DNA from: Chondromyces crocatus
GTDB taxonomy: Bacteria > Myxococcota_A > Polyangia > Polyangiales > Polyangiaceae
Direction: 5' to 3'
Length of the DNA: 64,000 nucleotides
Assembly (NCBI RefSeq): GCF_001189295.1
Contig: NZ_CP012159.1
Span: 7,022,525 to 7,086,524 of the forward strand
Shown in pieces: positions 24,642 through 36,684 of the stretch. A model generated the notes under the pieces. The model made no database searches, had not been told where the DNA came from, and saw only the letters and a program-made list of their open reading frames with translations. The translations under genes were made by a program, and so were the position numbers. Numbering within the stretch: the stretch's first letter is position 1; every line of letters begins with the position of its first letter.

Positions 24642-24962
24642 TCAGCCCATGAGGGGCAGCTCGAAGAGGGCTTCCAGGCGCTCGCGATCGGCCTCACTGG
24701 GGGCCACGAAGGCGAGCGCTTCGAGGTCGCCGTCGGTCCAGACGCGGCGGGCGCAGAGCCAGACGGGGGGCACTTCCCCTTCGGCTGGGGCCAGCTCGAT
24801 GGCGTAGCAGGCGCGCGCGGCGTCGGGGTGGTGGATGGTCCGGGTGAGCATGCCCGAGGAGGAGATCTCGAGGATCTCGCCGAGGTGCGGGTATCGGTCG
24901 ATGTACTTGTTGAAGAGGACACGTACCGGCTTGCGGGGGGCGATGCGGCGCTCGGGCTCCAT
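24642..24962 (-). CDS. PilZ-domain protein, putative c-di-GMP receptor
   Basis: PilZ domains bind cyclic di-GMP and change conformation or partner binding. The 106-residue product is essentially one PilZ domain: RRIAPRKPVRVLF supplies the RxxxR ligand motif near residues 5-9, and EISSSGM supplies the (D/N)xSxxG motif around 33-39. Downstream strands carry VWLCARRVW. The first residue of the second motif is Glu rather than Asp/Asn, so binding affinity could be altered. Being a stand-alone PilZ module near type IV pilin genes and envelope proteins, it may link c-di-GMP to motility or surface composition, but no partner is identified here. Confidence 0.85.
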   Translation of the reverse strand: MEPERRIAPRKPVRVLFNKYIDRYPHLGEILEISSSGMLTRTIHHPDAARACYAIELAPAEGEVPPVWLCARRVWTDGDLEALAFVAPSEADRERLEALFELPLMG

Positions 24963-25075
24963 GGGGGAACGCTAGCGGGGCGAAAGTTGGCGGGCCAAGC
25001 GGGTGGCGTCGGTCGAGGTGGTGACGACGGGACGGTGAGGGCCAAGCTCCGGGGGCCAGGGCGTGGTGCGTAGAA

Positions 25076-25693
<618 letters not shown>

Positions 25694-25709
25694 GGCGGCG
25701 CCGGGTCGA

Positions 25710-28085
<2,376 letters not shown>

Positions 28086-28164
28086 GCGCGGCCACATAGG
28101 CGGAGGGTGCACGCGCGTCCAGGCTTGACTTGTAGCAGCGGTAGACGCGGGAGGTCGGCGTCCC

Positions 28165-28773
28165 TCATGAGTCGTTTCGATGCAGAGCTTCGACGAGGTA
28201 GGTCAGCATCCGGTGCGTCAAGCCCCACACGATGTGATCCCCCACCCGGTAGCAAGGCAGCTCCAGGGGCTGCCCTTCGTGGAGGTACGGGGTGGTGCCG
28301 TCGAGTTCGCCGCGTGCCAGCGGGCCGATCGGCGTCCACAGCGCCTCGACCAGCTCTTCGTTCAGGTTCAGCGCGGCGTCCGAGTGGAGCGCGAACACGA
28401 AGGGCGCGATGACCATGCCCACCCGGAGGCCACGCGCCATGGCGGGCACGTCGGGCAAGCGCACCAGCAAGACGCCGTGCTCGGCGAGGTCGAGGCCGAT
28501 CTCTTCGCGGGTCTCACGGACCGCCGTTGCGAAGAGGCTCTCGTCCGCCGGCTCGCGCCGTCCGCCAGGCATGGCCATGTGGCCAGACCAGGGATCGCCG
28601 ATGCGCTCGGCCCGCCGGACCAGGAGGACCTCGGCGTCTTCTCCTGGCGCCGAGGAGGGTCGCAGGATGGCGGCGACCGCCGCCTGACGCTCGGTCGAGG
28701 GAGAGTCGAGGTCGATGGCGCGCCCCCCGATCCGACGGGTCACGGCCTCCAGATCGTAGGAAAGAAGCCCCAC
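28165..28773 (-). CDS. Nudix hydrolase, CoA-pyrophosphatase-like
   Basis: Nudix enzymes cleave nucleoside diphosphates linked to another moiety. The Nudix box is complete: GGRREPADESLFATAVRE then TREEIGLD (about 85-107). The preceding motif LLVRRAERIGDPWSGHMAMPGG matches the LLTKRS-x-W-S-G-x-(I/M)-x-x-P-GG pattern of the NudL/CoA diphosphatase group. The start is uncertain: GTG 28773 just after the hutI stop gives ~202 residues, while a GTG at 28833 inside hutI adds 20 unlikely residues. It is the last gene of a nagZ-hutI-Nudix run. CoA or a related acyl-CoA is the best guess for substrate. Confidence 0.85.
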   Translation of the reverse strand: MGLLSYDLEAVTRRIGGRAIDLDSPSTERQAAVAAILRPSSAPGEDAEVLLVRRAERIGDPWSGHMAMPGGRREPADESLFATAVRETREEIGLDLAEHGVLLVRLPDVPAMARGLRVGMVIAPFVFALHSDAALNLNEELVEALWTPIGPLARGELDGTTPYLHEGQPLELPCYRVGDHIVWGLTHRMLTYLVEALHRNDS

Positions 28774-28783
28774 CCGGAGAGGG

Positions 28784-30046
28784 CTAGCCGGCCGGAGGGG
28801 ATGCGTCAAACCGGCCCGACAGGAGAGCACCACCCCGAAGGACCATCCGCGTCCGCGGACAGCCCCAGGGCTGGATCAAGGCGTTCTCGTGGGGCAGGTC
28901 CCAGGCGACCAGATCCGCCTGGAGGCCCGGTCGGAGAACGCCCACCGACGCCTCCAGGCCGAGGGTGCGGGCTGCCTCGCGGGTGGCGCCGAGGAGGACC
29001 TCGGCAACGGTGAGTCCATAGAGGCGGGCAGCAAAGGCCATCGCGAGCGGCAGGCTCTCGGTCGGGGCGGTGCCGGGGTTCGCATCGCTGGCCACCACGA
29101 GCGGGACGCCTGCAGCGCGCAAGGCGTCCACGGGAGGGGGCGCTTGTCGCAAAGTGAAACTCGCCAGGGGCAAAAGGGCCGCGGCGACGCCCCGAGCCGC
29201 CAGCGCCTCGATACCGGCCGGCCCCACCTGCTCCAGGTGATCCGCGCTCGCTGCGCCGAACTCCGCCGCGAGTTCGGCGGCGCCGACATCGGCGAACTGG
29301 CCCGCGTGGAGGCGCACCCCGAGACCGAGGTCGCGCGCACGGGCGAGCAGGGGCCGCGTGTCCTCCACGGAGAAGGCGCTCCGATCCACGTAGGCGTCGA
29401 CGTACCGACAGAGGCCTGCGGCGGCGATGGCGGGCAGCCAGCGCTCCGCGACCTGGCGCGCATAGGCGCTGCGGTCTCCGTGAGCCTCGGGCGGAACGGC
29501 GTGGAGGGCGAGGTACGTGGGGACGAGGCGGGGGAGCGAGGCGTCACGACCCGCTTCGGCCACGGCTTCGAGCTGTCGGCGCTCGGACGCTTCGTCCAGC
29601 CCGTAGCCGCTCTTGGCCTCCACGGTCGTCACGCCGAGCGTGGCCATGCGGCGGAGCCGCTCGACCAGCGTCGCCGAGAGGGCCTCGACCGAGGAAGCCC
29701 GCACCGCGCGCATGGTGGACACGATGCCGCCCCCCGCCGCCGCGATGGCCTCGTAGTCACCTCCCGCGAGCCGAACGGCGTACTCGGCGTCGCGCGAGCC
29801 CATCCAGGGAGCATGGGTATGGGCGTCGACGAGACCAGGGGTCACCACCCCCTCGACGGCGTGTACGCGCACGCCCCCAGCCTCGCTCCCGAGCAGCTCG
29901 GCGCGCGCTCCCACGGCGCGAATCACCCCGTCCTCGACCAGCACGGCGCCGTCCTCGACGACACCCAGGGGGTCGCCCGGCCGCGTCCGGGCCGGATCGC
30001 AGGTGATCACCCGGGGTGCGACGATCACGAAGCGCGCGGCGCTCAC
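28784..30046 (-). CDS. hutI: Imidazolonepropionase HutI
   Basis: HutI opens the imidazolone ring of 4-imidazolone-5-propanoate to N-formimino-L-glutamate in histidine degradation. The 420-residue product has the amidohydrolase metal motif DAHTHAPWMGSR (~72-85) and YAVRLAGGDYEAIAAAGGGI, the substrate loop VEAKSGYGLD, the catalytic His region LHAGQFAD, and the late Asp in VASDANPGT. These are diagnostic. The GTG start overlaps the nagZ stop by 4 nt, so it is translated from the nagZ transcript. No other hut genes (hutH, hutU, hutG) are in the window, so the rest of the pathway must lie elsewhere. Confidence 0.95.
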   Translation of the reverse strand: MSAARFVIVAPRVITCDPARTRPGDPLGVVEDGAVLVEDGVIRAVGARAELLGSEAGGVRVHAVEGVVTPGLVDAHTHAPWMGSRDAEYAVRLAGGDYEAIAAAGGGIVSTMRAVRASSVEALSATLVERLRRMATLGVTTVEAKSGYGLDEASERRQLEAVAEAGRDASLPRLVPTYLALHAVPPEAHGDRSAYARQVAERWLPAIAAAGLCRYVDAYVDRSAFSVEDTRPLLARARDLGLGVRLHAGQFADVGAAELAAEFGAASADHLEQVGPAGIEALAARGVAAALLPLASFTLRQAPPPVDALRAAGVPLVVASDANPGTAPTESLPLAMAFAARLYGLTVAEVLLGATREAARTLGLEASVGVLRPGLQADLVAWDLPHENALIQPWGCPRTRMVLRGGALLSGRFDASPPAG

Positions 30047-31182
30047 GCTCCGGCCTCCCGGCCATGCTCGGTCGGGTCATTCCCCTGCCCTGCCTGGCTC
30101 GCCCCTGCGGTGAGCGCATCGAGCAGCGCGCGTGCTTCGGCGCTGTCCAGCTTCGCTCTCAGGGCGTTCTCGGGGAGCGGCCTCGGTGGGTAGCGCCGCC
30201 GCGCAGCGAGGCTGCGTGTTCCGGCCTCGGTGCACCGTGCCCGGAACGCCGAATCCCGCTCGGCGTGCGCCACGAGCGCGGCATGGACCCGCGCCTGCGC
30301 ATCCTCGTCGCTGCACACGAGGACCACGTCGCACCCCGCCGCAATCGACGCCACGGCCGCGTCCTCGACGCGGTGCAGGGCCGAGATCGCAGCCATCTCC
30401 AGGTCATCGGTGAACAGGACGCCCTCGAACCCGATTTCGCCGCGCAGCAGGTCGGTGCAGACCGCCCGTGACAGCGTGGCCGGCACGCCGGGGTCGAGCG
30501 CGTCCACCACGAGGTGCGCCGTCATCATCGAGGCCACCCCTGCCCTGGCGGCCGCGCGGAACGGCGGAAGCTCGATGTCGTCGAGGCGGGCGCGATCGTG
30601 AGCGAGCCGCGGCAAGGCCAGGTGGCTGTCCGTGTCGGTATCCCCGTGTCCAGGGAAATGCTTGCCGCACGCCAGCACGCCCCCTTCCTGCATGCCCTCG
30701 ATGAACGCGACGCCCGCGGCGGCGACCCATGCCGGATCGTGGCTGAACGATCGGTCGCCGATCACCGGGTTCCTGGGGTTCGAGTCGACGTCGAGCACCG
30801 GGGCGAAGTTCAGGTTGAAGCCCGCGGCGTGAAGCTCTTCCGCCACGGCGCGGGCGGCGCGCCGGATCAGCCCGATGTCACCCGTCTGGCCGAGCACGCG
30901 AGCGGCGGGCAGCTTGAGGACCGGCGCGGGCATCCGAGCGACCCGACCCCCTTCTTGATCGAGCCCGATGAATGGCGGCATCCCCGAAGGGGCCGCATCG
31001 AGGAGCGCGTGACACGTCCGCGAGGCCGTCGCGAGGTCGGGCAGGTTGCGACGGAAGAGGATCGCCCCCCCTCGCCGCCCGGCGGAGAGCTCATCGAGGA
31101 AGCGCTTCGAGGGCTCGGTGCTCCGGAAGCCGCCCACGACGAGCTGCCCGCAGAGCACCGCTAGTTCGAGATCAGACACCAT
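30043..31182 (-). CDS. nagZ: Beta-N-acetylhexosaminidase NagZ (GH3)
   Basis: NagZ removes GlcNAc from anhydro-muropeptides in peptidoglycan recycling and sits in the cytoplasm. The 379-residue product has the GH3 hallmark ACGKHFPGHGDTDTDSH (catalytic His/Asp loop, ~174-190), the substrate loop IGLDQEGGRVARM, and the nucleophile region LFTDDLEMAA. No signal peptide is present, as expected. The ATG at 31182 is chosen because GGAG lies 6 nt upstream; the open frame continues further upstream without family similarity. It starts a likely operon with hutI and a Nudix hydrolase, and is divergent from the large kinase gene. Confidence 0.95.
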   Translation of the reverse strand: MVSDLELAVLCGQLVVGGFRSTEPSKRFLDELSAGRRGGAILFRRNLPDLATASRTCHALLDAAPSGMPPFIGLDQEGGRVARMPAPVLKLPAARVLGQTGDIGLIRRAARAVAEELHAAGFNLNFAPVLDVDSNPRNPVIGDRSFSHDPAWVAAAGVAFIEGMQEGGVLACGKHFPGHGDTDTDSHLALPRLAHDRARLDDIELPPFRAAARAGVASMMTAHLVVDALDPGVPATLSRAVCTDLLRGEIGFEGVLFTDDLEMAAISALHRVEDAAVASIAAGCDVVLVCSDEDAQARVHAALVAHAERDSAFRARCTEAGTRSLAARRRYPPRPLPENALRAKLDSAEARALLDALTAGASQAGQGNDPTEHGREAGA

Positions 31183-31602
31183 GATTCTCCGACGAATGCG
31201 CCGCACGACGATCGCCCGCGCCTTCGCCCCCTTCGTAGACGAAACCGCCGCGCGCGCCAATCTCGGCGCGCATTCCGCGTGCTGCGATGACACCAATTCG
31301 CGCTGCGGAATCCCCCGACTCATTCTACGGGCTCCAACCCATTCCAAGACCTGCGATGCCCGGAGCGTATCCTCGAATTCATCGTCACGCATCGACGCGC
31401 GCAACCACCGGCGCGTGTACAGCGAGGAACCTTGTGTCACCATGAAACGGCGTCGCAGGGGACGAGACTGCGTGTTAATGACTGGGCTGGAGGCGGGCGC
31501 GAGTTCGCACGACGACGCGTCGCCACTGAGTTCTATGATGAAAGTGGGCCGGATCGTGATGATGCGGCGAAGGGTGGGGCCGCAGGCTGCGGTCATCGCG
31601 TG
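31183..31602. other. Divergent intergenic region (nagZ / kinase fusion)
   Basis: These 420 bp must hold promoters for both directions. GC content is visibly lower than in the flanking genes (for example around GTGTTAATGACTGG near 31472). No confident hexamer pair or palindrome stood out, and the open frames here look non-coding. Confidence 0.5.
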
Positions 31603-34600
31603 ATGCTGGAAGAGCCGAACGCAAACCTCCCGATGCCACTTCTTTCGAGCCTCCTGGGGTCCGATTCCCTGGAGCCGCCGTCCGGGTGGTGCCCGCCGAA
31701 GGTATTCGAAGAGTATCGGCTGCTCCGGCTCCTTGGCTGGGGGGGTATGGGGGAGGTGTACCTCGCCCAGGACGCGCTGCTCGAGCGGCTCGTCGCGGTC
31801 AAGTTTCTGAGCGCAATCGATCCGGATCACGATGGCCGCGATCTGCTCCTCCAGGAAGCTCGCGCCGCGGCACGTCTCCAGCACCCGAACGTGGTGTCCA
31901 TCTATCGCGTCGGAGAGATCGACGCTCGCCCCTTCATCATCTCCGAGTTCGTGCGAGGCACCAGCCTCGATCTCCTCGATCATCCGCTGCCCTGGACACG
32001 TGTCCTGGAACTCGGCATCGGTCTCGCACGAGGCCTGGGCGCGGCCCATCGGCGCGGCGTCTTGCACCGGGACATCAAGCCGGGCAACGCGATCCTGACG
32101 GAAGACGGAGAGGTGAAGCTGCTGGACTTCGGCCTCGCGAAGCTCGTCGAGCACGGGGCCGCGCGCTCCACGCCGAACCCTGCCACGCTGGCCGTCGCTG
32201 CTGCCGTGGCGCAGCTCGACTCGGATCCGGCGCCGCCTTTACCTCCCGAGGACGCCCTGGCGCTCGGTCATGTCGCAGAGGCCACCGACATCACCTTCCG
32301 CTGCGTCGTCCCGCTGTCGCCGACGACGTCGGCCATCTCGGGAGAGCGCGCGGTCACGAGCGTCACGGCACTCCAGGGTACGCCCCTCTACATGGCGCCA
32401 GAGCTGTGGATCGGCGAAGCCGCCTCGCCCCGCACGGACGTCTACGCCCTCGGCCTCGTGCTCTACGAGCTCTGCGCGGGGGAGTTGCCGCACGCGAGCT
32501 TGCCCATGAACGAGCTGCCCCGCGCGGCTCGCTCCCAGGACATCCCCCCGCTCGCCACCGTCGTCCATGGCGTCGATCGCCGCCTCGCCAGCGTGGTCGA
32601 CAGGTGTCTGCGGCGTGATCCGGCCGAGCGGTACGCCTCGGGCGACGAGCTGCGCGAAGCGCTGGAGCAGCTCATCACCGCGACGCGCAACACGGCGATG
32701 CCCGAAGGCAACCCCTACCGCGGCCTGCTCCCGTTCGATGCCGAGCACCGGGCTCTCTTCTTCGGTCGCACCGCCGAGATCGGCGCCGTCCTCGATCGCC
32801 TGCGCGCCGAGCCCGCCGTGATGATCGCGGGAGACTCCGGCGTCGGGAAGTCCTCCCTCTGCTCGGCCGGCGTCATCCCGCTCGTCCTCGACGGCGCGCT
32901 CGGTGATGGACGCACCTGGACGACACTGCGTGTGCCTCGCAGCAAGCGCCGCTTCGCGGCGGCCCTCGCCCGGATCCTCGGCGAAGAGGAGGAACGCTCC
33001 CTCGCCCGGCTCGCGGATCCCATCGCCCTCGCGCGGGACGTGCACCGGCGCCTCGGCCCTGGACAAGGGCTGCTCCTGTACCTCGACCAGGTCGAGGAGC
33101 TGCTCACCCTCACCTCACCCGAGGAGGCCCAGACGCTCGGCGAAGCGCTCGGTCAGCTCGCATCACGCGCCCCCTGCGTGCGGCTGCTGATGACCGTGCG
33201 CAGCGATTTCCTCACGCGTGCGGCCACGATCCCTGGCCTGGGGGACGTCCTCGCGCGCGGCCTCTATCTCCTCCGGCCGCTCGCCGCCGACCGGATCTCC
33301 GAGGCGATCGTGGGACCTGCACGGGCCAAGGGCGTCGCTTTCGAGTCCACCGCCCTCATCGACAAGCTGGCCGCATCGACCTCGAGCGCCGAGGGCCTGC
33401 CCCTGCTCCAGTTCGCGCTCGCCGAACTCTGGGACGCCCGCGCCCACCCGGACGCGCCCATCACCGAGGCTGCACTCGACGCCATCGGTGGCGTCGCCGG
33501 TGCCCTCGCGCGCCACGGGGATGGCGTGCTGCTGGGCTTGCCCGAGGACCAACGATCCACGGCCCGCCGCCTCTTGCTCGCGCTCGTCACCCTCGAGGGC
33601 ACCCGCGCGAAGCGCAGCGAGGCCGAGCTGTTCGCCGGAGATCCCTCGGCCCGCGAGGCGCTGGAGGCGCTGGTCAGGGGTCGCCTCCTCGTCATGCAGC
33701 AAAGCGACGAGGGCACCACCATCGAGATTGCTCACGAAGCCCTGCTCCGTGGCTGGGGCACCCTCCGACGCTGGCTGGACGAACAGCAAGGCAGCCGCCC
33801 GGTACGCCACCGCCTCGAGGCCGCCGCCGCCGAGTGGGAGCGCCTCGGAGGCACCCGCGATGCCCTGTGGGGCGGCCGCCAGCTCGAAGAAGCCACGCTG
33901 CTCGACGAAGGGGACCTCGGCCCACGCGCGCGCGACTTCCTGCAGTCCTCGCGGCACGCCGTCCGCGGGCAGCGCCGCGCCCGCACGGGAGCGTTGCTCG
34001 GGATCCCGCTCGCGGCCCTGCTCGCCTATGGTGGCATCCAGCTCGCCCACCGCCGCGAGGTCACCGCCCACGTCACCACGCACCGACGCGAAGCGGCTTC
34101 GCTCGCCCAGCAGGCACTCGAGAAAGAAGCAGCGCTCGGTCCCTTGAGGACCAGCGCCTTCGCCGATTTCGACGGCAGCCGCGAAGAAGACGCCGAGCGG
34201 CGCTGGGCCGAGGTCCTGACGCTGGCCGCCACCGCCGAGCACCTCCGTGTCCGGGCCGGCCTCGCCCTCGAAGCGGCACTCTCCGTCGACGGTGACAACA
34301 CCGTGGTGCGTTCCGAACTCGCCGACCTCCTGTACCAGCGCGCACTCGCTGCGGAGCGCGATGGCGCGCATGCGCGTCGCGACGAGCTGCTCGACCGGCT
34401 CGCCGTCTACGACAGCGCCGGCGAGCGCGCGTTGAAGTGGCATGCGCCGGCCTCGCTCTCGCTGGAGACGACCCCTCCTGGAGCGCACATCACCCTGGCG
34501 CGTTACTCCACGCAGGAACACCGCGCGCGACGCCTCGGCGAAGCGAGGGAGCTGGGTCACACGCCGCTCCCCGCCATGGATCTGCCCGCCGGCTCCTACC

Positions 34601-35574
34601 TGCTCACCGTGGAGGCCGAGGGACGCGCCCCGATCCGCTACCCGGTGTTGCTCGGTCGGGATGAACGGCTTTCGCTGAATCTCTTCCTCCCGCCCGCCAC
34701 AGCCATCCCCAGCGGCTTCATTTACGTGCCGCCAGGCCGCTACCTCTCGGGCAGCGCCGCCGACGACACCCTGCGCCAGAGCTTCTTCTCGGCGAGCCCG
34801 CTGCATCCGGTGACCACGGACGCGTATTCGATCGCGCGTCACGAGACGACGTTCCAGGAGTGGATCGAGTTCCTCGAATCCCTGCCTCCGGGAGAGCGCG
34901 CCCTCCGCACCCCCAAGGTCGGCGCGGCGGGCCTCGCGGGTGCCCTCGAGCTGCTCCGGCTCCCCGACGGCACCTGGCAGCTCTCCATCCAGCCCACCAC
35001 GCAGCCCCTCACCGCCAGAGCTGGGGAGCCGATCACCTACACCAAGCGCTCGCGTCATGCGGGGCAGGACTGGCGGCATTTTCCGGTCAGCGGCATCTCC
35101 CGACATGACGCCCATGCGTACACTGCCTGGCTCCGCGCCACCGGGCGTGTCCCAGGCGCACGCCTGTGCACAGAACAGGAATGGGAACGAGCTGCCCGAG
35201 GCGCTGATGATCGGGAGTTCCCTGCTGGCGATGTCCTGGAGCCGCATGATGCCAACATCGACTCCACCCATGGCTCGGACATTGCAGCACGCGGACCCGA
35301 CCAGGTTGGTCTCCATGCGGGCTCGCGTAGCCCTTTCGAGGCGGATGACATGGCCGGGAACGTCTTCGAATGGACGACCTCCGCGACGCCTGGCGGTCCC
35401 TCATTCATCCGCGGCGGTGCCTATTACTACGAGGCGCTGACGGCCCGGATCGCCAATAGAACTCGATTCGCAGAAGACCTACGAGACCCCAGGCTCGGCC
35501 TGCGCGTCTGCGCCGCCCCCCCGGCGGAGTCAGCGCCGCGTGACGCGCTTCCTGCGCGTGACGCCGGGAAATGA
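31603..35574 (+). CDS. Ser/Thr kinase - nSTAND NTPase - PEGA - FGE/SUMF1 fusion protein
   Basis: This 1323-residue protein joins four modules. The kinase domain (~35-360) has the P-loop GWGGMGEV, Lys67, HRDIKPGN (155-162), DFG (175-177) and APE (265-267). Between DFG and APE lies an unusually long ~85-residue insertion. An nSTAND-type NTPase follows from ~370, with the family entry phrase NPYRGLLPFDAEH, Walker A GDSGVGKSS (410-418) and Walker B LLLYLDQVEEL. A transmembrane helix lies near 795-815 (TGALLGIPLAALLAYGGIQL). Outside the membrane are a PEGA-like module (~945-1020) and an FGE/SUMF1-like domain (~1030-1305; WERAARG, GNVFEWT, GGAYYYEA, GLRVC). It looks like a membrane signalling receptor. 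The FGE part lacks the obvious cysteine pair of active formylglycine-generating enzymes and is probably a ligand-binding module. ATG 31603 is favoured, with weak upstream support. Confidence 0.88.
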   Translation: MLEEPNANLPMPLLSSLLGSDSLEPPSGWCPPKVFEEYRLLRLLGWGGMGEVYLAQDALLERLVAVKFLSAIDPDHDGRDLLLQEARAAARLQHPNVVSIYRVGEIDARPFIISEFVRGTSLDLLDHPLPWTRVLELGIGLARGLGAAHRRGVLHRDIKPGNAILTEDGEVKLLDFGLAKLVEHGAARSTPNPATLAVAAAVAQLDSDPAPPLPPEDALALGHVAEATDITFRCVVPLSPTTSAISGERAVTSVTALQGTPLYMAPELWIGEAASPRTDVYALGLVLYELCAGELPHASLPMNELPRAARSQDIPPLATVVHGVDRRLASVVDRCLRRDPAERYASGDELREALEQLITATRNTAMPEGNPYRGLLPFDAEHRALFFGRTAEIGAVLDRLRAEPAVMIAGDSGVGKSSLCSAGVIPLVLDGALGDGRTWTTLRVPRSKRRFAAALARILGEEEERSLARLADPIALARDVHRRLGPGQGLLLYLDQVEELLTLTSPEEAQTLGEALGQLASRAPCVRLLMTVRSDFLTRAATIPGLGDVLARGLYLLRPLAADRISEAIVGPARAKGVAFESTALIDKLAASTSSAEGLPLLQFALAELWDARAHPDAPITEAALDAIGGVAGALARHGDGVLLGLPEDQRSTARRLLLALVTLEGTRAKRSEAELFAGDPSAREALEALVRGRLLVMQQSDEGTTIEIAHEALLRGWGTLRRWLDEQQGSRPVRHRLEAAAAEWERLGGTRDALWGGRQLEEATLLDEGDLGPRARDFLQSSRHAVRGQRRARTGALLGIPLAALLAYGGIQLAHRREVTAHVTTHRREAASLAQQALEKEAALGPLRTSAFADFDGSREEDAERRWAEVLTLAATAEHLRVRAGLALEAALSVDGDNTVVRSELADLLYQRALAAERDGAHARRDELLDRLAVYDSAGERALKWHAPASLSLETTPPGAHITLARYSTQEHRARRLGEARELGHTPLPAMDLPAGSYLLTVEAEGRAPIRYPVLLGRDERLSLNLFLPPATAIPSGFIYVPPGRYLSGSAADDTLRQSFFSASPLHPVTTDAYSIARHETTFQEWIEFLESLPPGERALRTPKVGAAGLAGALELLRLPDGTWQLSIQPTTQPLTARAGEPITYTKRSRHAGQDWRHFPVSGISRHDAHAYTAWLRATGRVPGARLCTEQEWERAARGADDREFPAGDVLEPHDANIDSTHGSDIAARGPDQVGLHAGSRSPFEADDMAGNVFEWTTSATPGGPSFIRGGAYYYEALTARIANRTRFAEDLRDPRLGLRVCAAPPAESAPRDALPARDAGK

Positions 35575-35605
35575 CGGCCCCTAGCCATTCATAAGAGGAA
35601 ACTTC

Positions 35606-36643
35606 ATGCGTTTTCATTGCACGATTGCGATCGTGACGTGGTCCTCCGTCTTCGCCGTGGCTTGCACTTCGAGCGCCTTGCCCTCGGATGCGTCGGAAGA
35701 CGTCGCGGGTGCCACCAGCGGGCTCGCCTCCAGCAATGGCCTCAGTCTCAACGGCGTCCAGATGAACGGCGTCCAGATGAACGGCGTCCAGATGAACGGC
35801 GTCCAGATGAACGGTATCAGTCTCAATGGGCTGAGCCTCAATGGTGTGGAAATACACGGCGCGGAACTCAAAGCGATACGCGCCGACAATGGGGAGACGA
35901 TGCGCGGCACCGCCCTCCTCGGGGCCACGATGCAAGCCGTGCTCTCCGATGGCCGGGAGATCCTGCTCGAGGTGAACGACATCCAGCAATCGACGACGCC
36001 CGACGTGTATCTGTACACCATCAAGCACTGGACCGGCGACGCCTGGGATGATCTGTGCAGGGTCGAGGGAGGGCAGCCGACCCGTGCGATCCCGCTGAGA
36101 GGCCGCTGGGATTACTCCTCGGGCACGCCCACCGGCGGCGACTTCATCGACGATCCGGACATCTTCACCTTCGCTTGCCTCGACGGCGCGCTCGCGAAAT
36201 GTGTCGGCCTCGGTTACGAGCCCTGGAAGACGAAATCGGAGTGTCATCAGGGGTCATGCCAGGACGTCGAACTCCGCCCGCTGCATCAAGCGTGTACCCG
36301 GTTGCTGCGTGGTGATTACTGTGGCGATGGCACGACCCACACCACGAACGGCACCCTGGTCAATCTCTGGGACCCCTTGAACATTCAGGTGTCGGCCAAC
36401 CTCGGGAGCGGGTGGGCGTCGGAAGCGGAGTGGGGGGCCGAGGGGGCGCTCTGCATCGCCACCACCCGGCACGAAAGCCAGGCCGCCTCCGACTACGTCG
36501 ATGCGCACTGCCGCGAGCGGAAGACCGCAGCCTTCTCCTGCTTCGGCAGCATGTCCACGTTCGGCGCGGCCATGGGCTTCACGACGCCCCTCTCCGAGCG
36601 GAGCCTGCTCCGCAACGAGTTCCAGCTCGACGACGAGGACTGA
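35606..36643 (+). CDS. ADYC-type lipoprotein with tandem NGVQM repeats
   Basis: The 345-residue product has a lipoprotein signal (FAVACTSS, Cys at about 20). A tandem-repeat segment follows, NGLSLNGVQMNGVQMNGV and so on, a five-residue periodicity like short pentapeptide-repeat stacks. The globular domain contains the phrase RGDYCGDGTTHTTNG; this matches the ADYCGDG signature of the ADYC domain known from myxobacterial secreted proteins, with Ala replaced by Gly. Eight or more cysteines in the C-terminal part suggest disulfides. A clear ribosome binding site (GAGGAAAC) precedes the ATG. It lies 31 bp after the kinase-FGE gene, so it may be the extracellular partner of that receptor, which is an inference from proximity. 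Confidence 0.8.
   Translation: MRFHCTIAIVTWSSVFAVACTSSALPSDASEDVAGATSGLASSNGLSLNGVQMNGVQMNGVQMNGVQMNGISLNGLSLNGVEIHGAELKAIRADNGETMRGTALLGATMQAVLSDGREILLEVNDIQQSTTPDVYLYTIKHWTGDAWDDLCRVEGGQPTRAIPLRGRWDYSSGTPTGGDFIDDPDIFTFACLDGALAKCVGLGYEPWKTKSECHQGSCQDVELRPLHQACTRLLRGDYCGDGTTHTTNGTLVNLWDPLNIQVSANLGSGWASEAEWGAEGALCIATTRHESQAASDYVDAHCRERKTAAFSCFGSMSTFGAAMGFTTPLSERSLLRNEFQLDDED
35750..35809. repeat. Four perfect 15-bp tandem repeats in ADYC lipoprotein gene
   Basis: AACGGCGTCCAGATG is repeated four times exactly, each copy encoding NGVQM. Identity at the DNA level indicates recent expansion or slippage; copy number changes would stay in frame. Confidence 0.95.
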
Positions 36644-36684
36644 CACGACCGGGACCGGCAAGGCGTCGCCAGCGTCCGCGTGGG

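Noticed and set aside
31603-35574. Active formylglycine-generating enzyme in the kinase fusion
   Set aside because: The FGE-like fold is visible, but the catalytic cysteine pair could not be identified, so I treat it as a ligand-binding module.
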